64,000 nt of DNA from Neckera pumila (taxonomy: Eukaryota > Streptophyta > Bryopsida > Hypnales > Neckeraceae), in contig OZ018411.1 in assembly GCA_963969595.1 (NCBI GenBank), positions 7,194,501 to 7,258,500 of the forward strand, in the 5' to 3' direction. Shown here in pieces: positions 1-11,960 of the stretch. The notes beneath the pieces are model-generated. The model did no database searches, had not been told where the DNA came from, and was given only the letters and a program-made list of their open reading frames with translations. Each line of letters opens with the position of its first letter. Position 1 is the stretch's first letter. The position numbers and the translations under genes are program-made.

Positions 1-3000
1 GCACTGCCTTAGTTGCACGCGCAAACGTGCCTGCGCTTCCGAAAGCAAGTCGACCTGGGTTTGGGAGAACTGGCAGAACCGTGCAACTCTGCGTAAACCA
101 CTTCAAGGCCAAGCTGGTGAAGTGGGACGACGTTTACCAATACAACGTGAGCCCCTATTTGTTTTATGTTTTGTTTTGTGTTGATTCGTTCTTCAGGATG
201 TAAGGTAGAGAATACTCTTTCCTTCTTTTGCAAACATTTTAACCAATCAATGTGTGAGTGTGCTTTCACTAAGTAGTGCTCACTGGAGAGCATCACTTTG
301 GTGCAAGAGCCAAACTCTCTAAAAGCTTAAGACCGATTTTTAATGCATTTCTTATGAATCGTTCAAAGTAGAAGGGTTGATTGGAGCTTTTGAAGAAATA
401 AGTTGTTGTTGGTACCAGGACTCACGTACCTTACGGTTTTAGTATCCTCACAGATGGAGCTTGGTTGTTTTGTTTTTCCTATTGTTGCTATTGTAGGTGA
501 CGATTGAACCCCCCGTGACAAACAAGAAGGTGTGCCGGGACATCATGAAGAAGCTTCGTGAGACTTTCGGTCAAGCGGAGTGCGGTGGGAAACAAGGAGC
601 ATACGATGGAGAGAAGTCGTTGTTCACCAGCGGCAGCTTGTCCTTCAACACCAAAGAGTTTCCTGTCTTTCTGGATGACCACAAAGGGCCTTCCTTCCGA
701 CCTGGCGACCGGGGCAGCAGACCTGGCGACAGTCCAACCAACAATAGCCCACCTCCAGGTCAGGAGGAAAAAACAAACAAATTTCACTGTCAAATCTATC
801 CAGCAATGTTTGTATCCTAACTAGCTACTGTATCATAACTAGCAAATGTATCTCAACTTGCTAATCTAGCACTGAACTTCGTTGTGTCATGCAGACAGTC
901 CAGGCGAACAGGCTGTTATGAAGCGGAGGAAGACGGTGTCTAGGGGGAGAGATTTCAAGGTGACCATTGAGTTTGCGGCCAAGATCCGCATGAAGGCCAT
1001 TGAAGAGATGATGAAGGGCGTGATGGGCAAGTGCAGTGAAGAGCAGGAGAAACGAGCCTTGGATGCCCTTCGTGTTTTGGACATTGTGCTTCGAGAAAGT
1101 GCTTCCGAGAGGTATGTGCATTCATGTAAAATTTCATGGTTTAATAATCAACTAATTTGACTAATCGTATTCTGAAAGATGGAATTCAGACAGGATCAAC
1201 TTTTATATCACCAGGATTAGTGAAAAACATTGCATGTGTTGGTTAGAAGAGAACTAAACTGGGACAATAGATAGTCCCCTTGTGCCTTAACCCAAAACTG
1301 CTTAAAATATACGAGGCCCAATTCTGACTTCTTTTAGCTTGTAGTTCATGAAACACACTTAATTGAGGTTTTGTTATGGGGCTTAACGTCGCCCCCTGTA
1401 TTGAACTTTGATTTAATTCCCTCAGAGGCTATCTCCTTGTGCGCGATAATTTTTTCCATCCTCAGTTGGGCCCAGTTGTTGAACTGGGCGAAGGAGTTCA
1501 GGGTTGGAGAGGGTATCACTCCAGCGTGAGGCCAACTGGATTGGGGATGACGCTCAATCTGGGTTAGTCCACTCATCCTTTCAATTGTTGTGAATCTGGT
1601 ATAGCATAGCAGTGATACAAGAGTCTTATTTCTGGAGGTATCATTACGCTGTTCAGTTCTTGTCATAATTTCCAGGAGTTTTACATTTGTTGCTTGTTGT
1701 GACTTTGTAATAGATTTTTTCCAGATTAGCACTAGAACCTGTGCACTAACATTTATGTCTTAATGTATCAGATATAACCTTGACGACAGTACTGAAGCCT
1801 GTCCACGTAGAGGAGTTTCTCAAGGACAGATTCGGTGTCAGAGACCTCTACGGCCTACAAGACAGAGATTGGCATAAAGCCAAAGGGGTTCTCAAAGGGG
1901 TCCGGATCGAGACCACGCACATGCAAGTATCCCGAACACATAAAATTGGGGGCTTCAGCGACCGACCCATTCGAGATCTCAAGTGAGAACCTGAAAACCT
2001 GTGTTTTTTTCCTGATTTTGACTTGACTTTTTGATGGCCTGATTTTGATGGCCTTTTGTTACTTGTTTGTAACTTCCTGATGATGGCACAGGTTTACGAA
2101 GAGGGTCAAAGATGGTGAAGGCAATGTGCGAGAAGAGGAAGTGTCGGTGGAGGCTTACTATTTTGAAGTCTACTCGTACAACTTGAAATACCCAGACCTT
2201 CCAGCACTCGATGTTGGAAACAAGAAGAAGCCCACTTTCATACCTATTGAGGTAATATCTAGTTCTCACTTCCCCGAATTTGTATTTGGATGGGTTTTTT
2301 TGTATTTGGCTCTTTTAGTTCTGTTCTCATTTCACTTAGTTGTTGTTTTTTGCTTTGACCGCAGCTGTGCAAGATCATGGAAGGGCAGCGGTACACAAAA
2401 TCTCTGTCCACTAAGCAGAGGACCAATCAGATTGGTGCTTGCAAGCAGGGTCCTAAAGAGAGGCAGGATATTTGTGAAAAGGTAAGTTGATGAAACACAT
2501 TGGGTGGTTTTGTTAAGCCTTTGTTTGTTCTCTTAGAAAAGGGAACTATACCAACTATGATTCCATCTACAGGCTATGGAGATCAGCAATTACAACTCCG
2601 ACAAACTGATTAAAGAGTTTGGTCTGGTGTTTGACAATAATCTGGCTACTATTCAAGGAAGAATGCTACCTCCTCCCCAGGTATCCACCTAGTCGTTTTT
2701 ACTCCTTTGGTTTTGACCTTCTGTGTACTTCTGATTGTCTTATGTGTGCACCAAATTCGTTATAAGTATACAAAGTTATGTATAAAGTTATCCCATTTCA
2801 CCTTCAATATTACATCCATTGTGTTCCTAACGTGGGTTAGTAAAGCTTGATGGGCAAACGGCCATCCAACTACTTTCACATCATTGATAACCATGTTTGT
2901 GCATACATGTTTTTATTAGAATTCGTGCTTCATGTGCACTTTCCAACATTCAGGTGCACTTAAACAAATAAATTGATGTTTTAATGACTTTCTGTGTTGA

Positions 3001-6000
3001 TAGCTTCAATTTGGAAATGGGAGGACTGAGGAACCTCGCGAGGGTCGCTGGAACTACAGCAACAAGGTAAGCTGGATTTGCCCCTAGTTCTTTCAGTTTA
3101 TTACTCCCAAAATTCTATGTCTAATATTAGTCACTAAAAAAACAAATTATATTTTAACCCCTATAAGGACCGTAAGGCCACCAGATGGCTTCTACAACAC
3201 TAGTTTTTGCAACCCCAGTCCTTTAGGGGTTAAGGAAATCTAAGATGAAACATAATAATCAAAAACTGAAACTGAAACTAATGCTGGCGACTGTTGCAGG
3301 CGGTCAGTGTGGGAGTTGAAATTAATGCCTGGGCTGTGGCGGTCTTCGATGGTCGCTGCCATGACGGGAATCTCATTGGAAGTAAATTGGCGGAGTGCTG
3401 CAATCGTCAAGGACTAGTACTGAACCCTTATCCCTAAACCCTAAACCCTTATCCCTAAAACCCTAAACCCTTAAGCCCTCCCTTTCACCCACAGTTTTTT
3501 GTTATATCATGAAATCCTTCCATCTTGAACTTGTACTAACAACTCTTTCACTTTTTTTATTTCAGAGCATGAAGGAGCCAGCAGGGGTAGAGAAAGAGCC
3601 ACAGAATGCTCAACACCTCCCGCCTGAAAGACGTGTAGAGCAGATGTGCATGGCGCTGAAAAAGTACAGGCCCATGTTCATCCTGGTTGTATTACCGACA
3701 GACAATTCCAACGCCGCTCTCTACGGTACACATCTCTCTTCCCTCTCCCACTGGACTATCTTGGATCCATGTAAATTCATTGTTTTAAAATTTGACCAAA
3801 CTTGGTTGACCATATTGTGAAAATTGTAATTTAGATTTGGACACCTTTTACATCACCAGCATTGCATCAGTTCGTCAAAGAGCACGTTAAAATTGAGGGA
3901 AAGAAAGTTCTCATATGATCCACTCTAAAGTTTTACAAAATCGTGAAGCTCAATGTAGTCCTGATTTCTTTAGGATTTAATTTCTTTAGTCTTCTTAATA
4001 TGCTTCCTGATGTGCTGTGGCAGTTCAATTCAAGAGGTTTTGTGAGACGAAGATTGGAGTCATTTCCCAGTGCATGATTAAGCCACGCCAGCTCAATCCG
4101 CAGTACTTGGGAAACCTGGCATTGAAGATCAATCTGAAGGTAAGTAAGCCTTATCCCAATGTTACACTCACCCTATGAACAAATGTTTGAAATTCATAAC
4201 TTATTCATACAGCATTCCTCTCAAACGGGAGCATGGTTCCTTTTGTTTGTGTTTAATGTAACATGGGCTTTATAAGTATGTTTACGACTGTAATATTGAC
4301 TTTTTTCTTGTGCTCTGGTTGTTGGGATTTGTGCACAGATGGGAGGTTTCAACTCCCCATTGACCGCCAGGATGACCTCATTTCTTGCTCCTTCCACCAT
4401 CATCTTTGGGATGGACGTCTCGCACGGTTCGACTGGAGAGGACACCCCTTCTATTGCGGCAGTGGTTGCAACCAAGAATTGGCCTCATGTGTTTCACTAC
4501 GCCACTCGTGCTAGAACGCAGCCATCAAAGATGGAGATGATCGAAGGGCTTCATGTTGAAGGGCAGGGCGGGATGGTCAAGTAAGTTGCTTTTACTCTTT
4601 TGGTTTATATTTTGCTTTCCTTGCAAACCTTGAAATGGTATGACTAATTTCGATACTGCAATACTTCGATACTTGCAGGGAGTTGCTTCTTGAGTATCAT
4701 AGGACGTGCACAACTCCTGTACGCAAACCCACCCAAATTATTGTGTATAGGTATTATCATCCCCTCTTTAGTAAAGGAATTTCATATTGCTTGTCTTTGA
4801 AACGTATTTTGTTCTACATTCTTCACTTGAAACGATGAAGTTGGATGTTGCTTGTCTTTGAAATGCATCCTGTTCTACAGTTATCAGCTAAATAGTGAAG
4901 TTGTAAATGTTTTTAAGATGGTCATCTGCTCTTAATTAACGACTATTCCAACTGCACCTGTGAGTGTTACTACATAAGTGTATTTGACTGAGTGTGGTTG
5001 CATATTCAGAGATGGCGTGAGTGAGAGTCAATTCGCTGAATGCTTGGAGAAGGAGGTGATTGCATTCAAGAGGGTATGTTTGATTCAGTCCCTTCTCTTA
5101 ATTATCCTTGGAAGTTTTTAGCTGAATGTTGTGTTTCTCAGAATACATGTTGGCAAGTCTCATATGGTATTCTTTTGTTCCGACAGGCATGCAGAGATAT
5201 TCAAGAGGATTACAATCCTGGAATTACGTTCATAGTGGCTCAGAAGCGACACAACACGCGTTTCTTTCCACAGGGACGTGACCAATTGCGCAATGGAAAT
5301 GTTATTCCGGGTATTGGTCACATCCCTTTCAGCTTCAAATGAGACTTGCATTTTGAAAATGTGAAAATCGTTGCAAGTGTATGTTAATATTATTGAAGAG
5401 TGAGAGGGTTCCAATTAGGATTACAAATCAGACTTTCATTTGAAATGTGAAAATTGTTGCAAGTGTGTTAATATTATTGAAGAGTGAGAGGGTTCCAATT
5501 AGAGTTCCAAACCAGACTTGCATTTGAAATGTGAAAATTGTTGCAAGTGTGTTAATATTATTGAAGAGTGAGAGGGTTCCAATTAGAGTTCCAAACCAGG
5601 CTTGCATTTGAAATGCTGTACTGGTGGTGTGCAGGTACTGTGGTGGATAAGGACATCTGCCATCCACACAACTACGACTTCTTCCTCGTTAGCCAAGCTG
5701 GCCTAATTGTAATCCCTTTTTTCTCTTCCTTTGGCAGTTTATGGAACTCTTTCTCTGCATTGTTTGATTGTTCTTTTATTTGAGGTGTCTTTTTTCATTT
5801 TGCTGGATGACTGAAACTGGGTGTGTGCTGTGCAGGGCACTTCTCGCCCAACGCACTACCATGTGCTTGTGAATGAGAACAAGTTAAGCCCTGACGATAT
5901 TCAGGGTTTAACAAACAATCTCTGCTACACGTAAGTGTCATCTCTAAAACTGCCCAATTGAATTGACAAAGTTGTTCTTGGCATGTGCGTTACTGTTTTA

Positions 6001-6479
6001 CATTCTTCCATGGTTGCAAGGATCCTTGATTTTCACTGAATACATTGGATGTAATGGTGATTTGTATAGGTTCGGCCGCTGTTCCACCTCGATTTCTATG
6101 GGTGAGTTTTCTAGAACATACTCTTCCTACACGTTAATGTTTGAATGCTGTATTGAGTTAGTAGTTTGATCAACACTTGCTATCACCCGGGGTAAGTTAT
6201 GTTTTCACAATATAGTCAATGAAATTGGACGTTTGAAAAACCTTGAACTCTCGGTTACTATATTTCCTGTTCTTTAATACGAGATAATTTGTTGTACCTG
6301 CAGCGGCACCAGCAGCTTATGCCCATGTTGTAGCTCAAAGATACAGGAAATTGGTGGACACGTGGGGCGGATCAGATACTTCGTCCTCTGTGAGGAGTGG
6401 AGAAGGGCGTCCTGCAAAACCAATCCAGGCTCTTCCCGAAGTGAAACTGAAGCCAGAATACTCGATGTTCTTTTGCTGA
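1..6479 (+). CDS. AGO4: Argonaute, AGO4/6/9 clade, 5'-truncated by window edge
   Basis: This is a small-RNA-guided Argonaute; AGO4-clade members bind 24-nt siRNAs and direct DNA methylation in the nucleus. I can follow 20 exons in phase: <1-146, 497-758, 895-1111, 1426-1562, 1772-1982, 2092-2251, 2365-2481, 2573-2680, 3004-3066, 3300-3416, 3566-3725, 4024-4139, 4339-4580, 4679-4750, 5010-5073, 5187-5310, 5635-5708, 5836-5930, 6070-6101 and 6304-6479. They give about 896 residues ending YSMFFC plus TGA. Exons 1-3 hold the N domain, exon 4 the linker, 5-7 PAZ, 8-12 linker 2 and MID, and 12-20 PIWI. The slicer tetrad is intact: D in GMDVSHGS, E in SKMEMIEG, D in RDGVSES and H in [20 protein letters not shown], the GRWN motif and the MFFC end favour the AGO4 clade over AGO1. 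The gene start lies outside the window. The clade is a family-knowledge call made without a tree. Confidence 0.93.
3154..3233. mobile_element. Tiny TTAA-flanked inverted-repeat element in AGO intron 9
   Basis: A 72-bp stretch (3158-3229) lies between two TTAA sequences (3154-3157 and 3230-3233). The left end reads CCCCTATAAGGAC and the right end, reverse complemented, CCCCTAAAGGAC. These ends match those of the larger elements at 18.3, 25.1 and 31.7 kb, so this looks like an extremely short non-autonomous member of the same family. Confidence 0.6.
3424..3478. repeat. Telomere-like CCCTAAA repeats in AGO intron 10
   Basis: The intron between exons 10 and 11 (3417-3565) starts with a run of plant-type telomere units, CCCTAAA mixed with CCCTTA and CCCTAAAA variants, about seven to eight imperfect units long. 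It begins only about 7 bp after the splice donor. Origin by telomere repair insertion or replication slippage is an inference. Confidence 0.85.
5343..5616. repeat. 84-88 bp tandem repeat, three copies plus a stub, in AGO intron 16
   Basis: Units start at 5343 (88 bp, the most diverged), 5431 (84 bp) and 5515 (84 bp), with a partial copy from 5599. Each unit runs from gacttgcatttgaaatgtg to gttccaaacca. The last two units are almost identical. The first starts three bases after an intron-internal TGA, and the array stops just before the acceptor at 5634. Intron 16 (5311-5634) consists largely of this array. Confidence 0.9.
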
Positions 6480-7769
6480 CTTCGTAGTAGTACACAGAAG
6501 GACTCACCATTTGTGAACATGCTAGTTGTGTAATTTTTAAGACTTTTTCTCACTAGCGTTTACACAAATGTGACGAGGGTTGTTGAGTTCTTTTAACTTT
6601 GGTACCTACAGTGCAAACTGTACAAAGATCTCTTACAAACTTTTTGTTTGTTGTCTTTTGCCAAGACTCGGGGCATGTTGTCACACTGCCAAAGTACAAT
6701 TCTGTAACGGAAATTGAAGGATTTGATATTCTGTTGGTCAAATTCAAGCTTCGAAGCATGCTTTTTGTAAAAAGGGGTAGAGGGAGTGCTACACCATGAT
6801 ATGCCGATGTCCATGTAAAAGTCAACTTGGGTGTATGCTGTGTGCTTTGTACTTTCTATTTCTGAATGGTAATGGCTTGAGTGAACAACTGAAGTGAACA
6901 AATTCTTTACAATTGTCACAGTCAATGAACATGCACATTTGTTTAAAGAAGATTTACGTGAACTGGCAATGAACTGGATTAGACTGCTTTGCACTTTGCA
7001 TTATTGGTGCATTGTAGTATTGAAATTTATACATTAGTAAGGTGGGATCACCTTTATCAAACTGCTGTGAGAAGCACACAAACACTAATTGCAATTAACT
7101 GAACGTTGAAGAGCGTGCAACAAGCGTCTTTAAGTGATCAAATTCTTTACAATTGTTGCAGTTGAAGAACTTGCATGTTTAGTACGGTGGAAGCACCCAA
7201 AACCGTCAATATAAGCAATTCATTTAGTATAGCTGGAAGCACCTTTTCCTAAAATAATATTTTTGTAGTATTAGCAAGTGAAAATCATGAATGTTCCAAA
7301 AAAATAGATTTTTTGGAAGTACTATGTAATTTTTATGATTTTTCAAAGTGCCAGCTTCCTAGACCTTTGAACTGTCACAAAGGTGGACCCTAAACTGAAA
7401 TCTGCAAAAATCAATACTTAGTGAATGAGAGTTAAGTATATGTCCTTCAAATGCGTTAACAAATCAGAGTTAATCATTTGAAGGACATATTAATGAAGGC
7501 TAGGGATAGATTTAGTGGCAATCTATAGTACAAGAATAGGAACAAGGATGCTTTGGGGTGTTTCTACCTTATTGCAACCACTACAAATGTTCAAATATAC
7601 AACCATTGCATCAAATATTTAATATTTTCTTTAGAGTGCTTGAATTGGATTTTAATCTCAATAGTGCTTCCATTTTTTGGATGAAATATTTGCAAGGATG
7701 ACTACATGACCATCTAAATGGATGAAATAGTGACCATTGGTCTTGACATTGCATGCTTTGTTGTGCTTA
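6480..7769. other. AGO 3' flank and gene-free AT-rich DNA
   Basis: The first hundred bases or so after the AGO stop are likely 3' UTR. The rest has only short ORFs with no recognisable protein. The phrase aattctttacaattgt(c/t)(a/g)cagt occurs twice (about 6900 and 7140), a weak local duplication. I see no RNA gene. Confidence 0.5.
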
Positions 7770-8669
7770 TTAACCCGGGGACAAATGCTTTTTTGGGCAG
7801 GTACTTCCGGGTTGAAATTTACTCCTGATTTTTTGAAACTTTTTTCGGAGGTAGAAAAGCTTATTAGCTTCGTAAGAATATAATTTTTTCACAATCGGTG
7901 CCTGGGAACAAAAGTTAAGACCAAATAAGCTCAAAATAGGCGACAAGGAGGAGCGCGGGCAGCAAAAAAAAATTGTTTTTTTTTTCTCATAGATTATATT
8001 TTTGTCTATCTAGAAAGCTTTGATTCATTTCATTTGAGTTTGTTATGAGAAAGTTATGGACATTCTTGTTTTTCGAGCAGCTAGAGCATCTTTTTGAAAA
8101 AAACAACTTGTAGGATTCATTTCTGAATGCAATTTTTCATATTTTGCAATTTCTTTTTTGCATGATTTTGTTTACTTGCTAGAACAATCTCACCATTGGA
8201 ATTAGTGCATTTTTATTCCATCTAAAATATATGAATATTTTAAATTTTCTTTCTATCTTGTATTTTCTTTCTATTTAGCAATTTTTTTAATAATGAAAAT
8301 TAAATTTTTTTGAATTTTTTTTTGCTAGGTTTTCAACTCAATTCTCCACTATAAACATTTAAAGCTCAAAACTTTGTAGTTTAAAAATTTAAAGTTAAAA
8401 ATGTTCAAAGTCAAAAAATTCAGTCCCGCAATGTTGCTGAAAAATTTGTTTTTCTCACTTTAAACGCAGATCAAAATCTTGCAATCTTGCAATCTGTGCA
8501 GTCAAAATTTTGGAATTTTTCCCACGCATTTTCATACTAATTTAGATATAAGATCCTATGGTTAGATGTGCTAAAAAAACATTTAAATTTTTTTTTCACT
8601 CTTTGCTATAAAAATGGCAGTTTTGGATGTTTTTTGGCAGAGAAAAGGCCTTGGGCCTTGAAGGGTCAA
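7770..8669. mobile_element. TTAA-family non-autonomous DNA element, about 900 bp
   Basis: The left edge is TTAA (7770-7773) followed by CCCGGGGACAAATGC. The right edge, reverse complemented, reads TTGACCCTTCAAGGCCCAAGG (to about 8669), which resembles the left end of the 25.1 kb copy. The interior shares a long diverged stretch with 48.15-49.0 kb, including the gattctccac(t/c) and aaaatg(g/a)ca segments. No transposase ORF is visible. Confidence 0.6.
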
Positions 8670-11280
8670 TGTATCTTCTCCTAAAATATCCCCTTTTATT
8701 GGGATCCAACATCTTTGAATACAAATTGGGAAAAAATCATATGAAGATGTTAGCAAATGAAAGTAGAAGTGAATGCAATTGGTTTGAGGACTGTCATAGA
8801 CTATATGAATAAATTACAAATTTATTAAGTGGAGGTCTGAAGAACATCTACTATTGATATTAGACTACTTTTAATTGGACATGTTGAAATACAAATGCTT
8901 CAATTCTTATTGGATGCCTCAAAGTACCTTTCATCTTCCATTGGTTACTTTAAAAAATTAGTATTGACCTAAAGAAAAGAACTTGTTGAAATTGGGTAAC
9001 TATGTTGGTTTTGAACAGGCTAGTGTTATAATTTAGTTTGTCTTGAAGGGGCAACATTATGAAAGGGTATGCCCCATTTTACATTCTAATGTCTTTTAGT
9101 TGATTGCTTGAAAGACAATTGTATTAATATTAGAGGTCAAATAGTATGTAAGATATTCTATAATATTAATGATGAGAAGGTTTAGTTAAGAAAAACTTGA
9201 AAAGGACCTCGTGTAAAAAAAAACTTGAATATGATGATAAAATCAAACTTATGCCTCATCCTAGTACCTAAATCTATACTTTCAAAAAAATAATATTATA
9301 TTTAGACTATTACTACAACTACCACCAAAAATCCATGTGATGATATGGAATCTTACAACATTTTGAGAATATCATATTGCATACATAATTGACATTAAAT
9401 AAAGGTTGCAAACAATAGTGACATTAAATTAGGATTATAAAAATTATGAAGGTGGCTAAAACATTTTTTTCACATTAAATGTCTTATCATTGCATTTGTA
9501 TATATGTATTTATAGGATATATTGATACTAAATCACAATGACCTCTATAATATTACAATTCAATTTTGAATAATATTATAGAAATTCAGTTGCTTTTGTA
9601 ATAGCCATAGGATACTTTCTACTATATATTATGTATTCTTTTCATGAATATTTGAAAATCAAATGGATACTTCTAAAAAAATTTCAAAGAAACTTTTTAG
9701 ACAACAAAACTATAGATAAATTCCATGTCTTTTTAAAATGTGATATTAAAGAATAAGGAAGCACCAACCGTTAGCGTTGCTCTACATATTCAAATGTGAA
9801 GATTCTACTTACATTGTTCACTTGATTAATTTATTCTTATTGCAATGTTTTCATCTTGGCAAAGGTTATTTTGTAAAAATTATGATATAAAGATTTCCTT
9901 TAATTACTTTATATTGCACTATATAAATTTTTTCAAAGAACATTGTATGAGGATATCAATATTTTCATTTAAAGATTATACATACTTTATTTATCTACAT
10001 TCTATCACATGAAAAATTGATGAAAGTAATATATTTAATGCGTAGCAAAGCAAGCACCAATCGCTAGATGATACTTAAAGATTAGAAAATGTTATATTAG
10101 AGTGGATAATATCCAACATTGAATGAAAAATTTTTTAGGTAGAGTTATAATGATTATTTTGTAACTCTATATGAAGGTAAAGATTTGACATAAATTATGT
10201 ACTTTTATTCCAAAAAAATGTAAAATGTCATATAGTGATTGGATTAGAGATTCTAGTGAACTTCAAAAAATCTAATATAGAAATTCAATTTCTTGCAACC
10301 TTGTTGAATTTGACCCTCATGTATGGTAATTATGCAACCTTTGGTAGTCAAGCTCGTTAATAATATTATTATAAATACAAAATATTGTACGTGAAAGGGT
10401 TAATTCGGCACTCAGGTGCTGACATGGAATTTCCTTGTCAGATTTTCAGAGACCTCATACCATTCATAAGATGACATGTGGCACTTTAAAAAAAAAGGCT
10501 TAATTTATGCCAAATCTTGGCCTTCACATAATTTAAGGTAGGTGTCCCCATATGTGCCATTGACCTTAAACTGTCATCTTTATTGTGTAAAACAATTATG
10601 TACCTAAGTAGAAGAAATATTTTAGAGCCAAACTCTGTTCCTAAATAAGTTTTGCATTTGGTATCCAAATGTTGCCTTCTTTGGTGCAATGGAACCTCCT
10701 TTTAGTTGCCAACAAGGAAATATGAAAATTTGACCAGTCTAATAATAGTAACTATACAAAGTAGTGCAATTAGGTTGCTTTATCTTAGATAAATTACCTC
10801 ATGGATCAATGCTTGTCTTCATGGAGGCGCATACAACTCTTTGAACTAGGCCTTGAATTGGTACACTAATCTGTGCTATATACATGGCTCTAGATGAATG
10901 CATTATTGTACAAAAATAATGAATATGTATATAAAGTAGAGCCACCAGTAATCGACCAAATAAGGAATTCCAATATGATTTGGAGCCATGAAGGCAAAAC
11001 AAATAATTTTCAGAGGTATATTGATAGAAATGATAAGGATTGCAAAAAATTTGGTGATTTTATTGCTTGAACTGAAATTACTAGGAATTTGGTGAGGCAA
11101 AAAGTGCTTCGGACCCATAGCCAATGTCTAGACTCTTCCAATGCCGATCATTCAATAACTTTTTTGTTATTTATTATTTCCTATTTTTTTTCTCACAACT
11201 TGGGACATGTATGATGTAATTATTAGTTCCAACCTCAAAAAGGGCAAAACACACATTCTAAGCTTGTCAAAAATATGTGC
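8670..11280. other. Gene-free, strongly AT-rich intergenic DNA
   Basis: About 2.6 kb with no ORF that looks coding on either strand, no splice-consistent exon series and no RNA gene that I recognise. It is mostly degenerate A/T-rich sequence, probably old transposon debris. Confidence 0.5.
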
Positions 11281-11575
11281 ACCTATACCGTATGTACAGG
11301 GCAGTTTCGGTAGGACAGTGCCGAAATAGTTTAGTTTTTGAATTCGACATTTTCAACAAGGAGATAGGAAATTTGTAGTTTTCAACACTTTACAAGAACG
11401 CTTCTAATTTTGGATTGGTTCTTTCTATTCATGCATAAATGTATTGATTTTTCTGATTTTTCTCAAAAACAATTTTTTCAGATTTTTAGAAATAGCTGTA
11501 AACAATTTTTTAAATTTCGACATCTTCCAAATTTTCCCGAGTTATTTACAAAACTGACCTACACGTACGGTAGGT
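11281..11575. mobile_element. Candidate MITE upstream of eIF3c
   Basis: The left end begins ACCTATACCGTATGTACAGG. The right end, reverse complemented, begins ACCTACCGTACGTGTAGGTC. Allowing a 2-base gap, about 25 of the first 28 positions are comparable and most match. The element is about 295 bp with an AT-rich centre and no coding capacity. No clear target duplication is visible. It lies about 390 bp upstream of the eIF3c start codon and belongs to neither dispersed family named elsewhere. Confidence 0.45.
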
Positions 11576-11960
11576 CGAGAATGGGTGGCTCTACCTTAGT
11601 GTGGACTGTCAAGAAATTACTGTGAGACAACCTAATCTCACTATTTTGTGTACTGTGTAGCAAAAAGTGACGGTTTGGGGGTTCCCTGAAACCTGGACAC
11701 GTTCCATTATCGAGGTCTTGAACGAGATCCTCAAGTGGAAATTGAAACGTGATTCGGTACAGTGGAAGCCTCGGCTCATATTAGGGCTTGCGCGCCAGGC
11801 GCATTTCCCTTTCAGCTGCCTTGCAAAGGGAGCTCGCAGCTCTCGCAGCCCCTTCCCTTCTGCCCCAGCTCTTCAAATTCCCAGCCACGGCGACCGGCGA
11901 GGAGCTTTCCTTTCTTGGCCTTCCTCTCCGACATCGCTAGTGCTGCTCCGCGGCAACAAC

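Noticed and set aside
5343..5616. CRISPR-like array
   Set aside because: Units are contiguous with no unique spacers, and the array is inside a plant intron.
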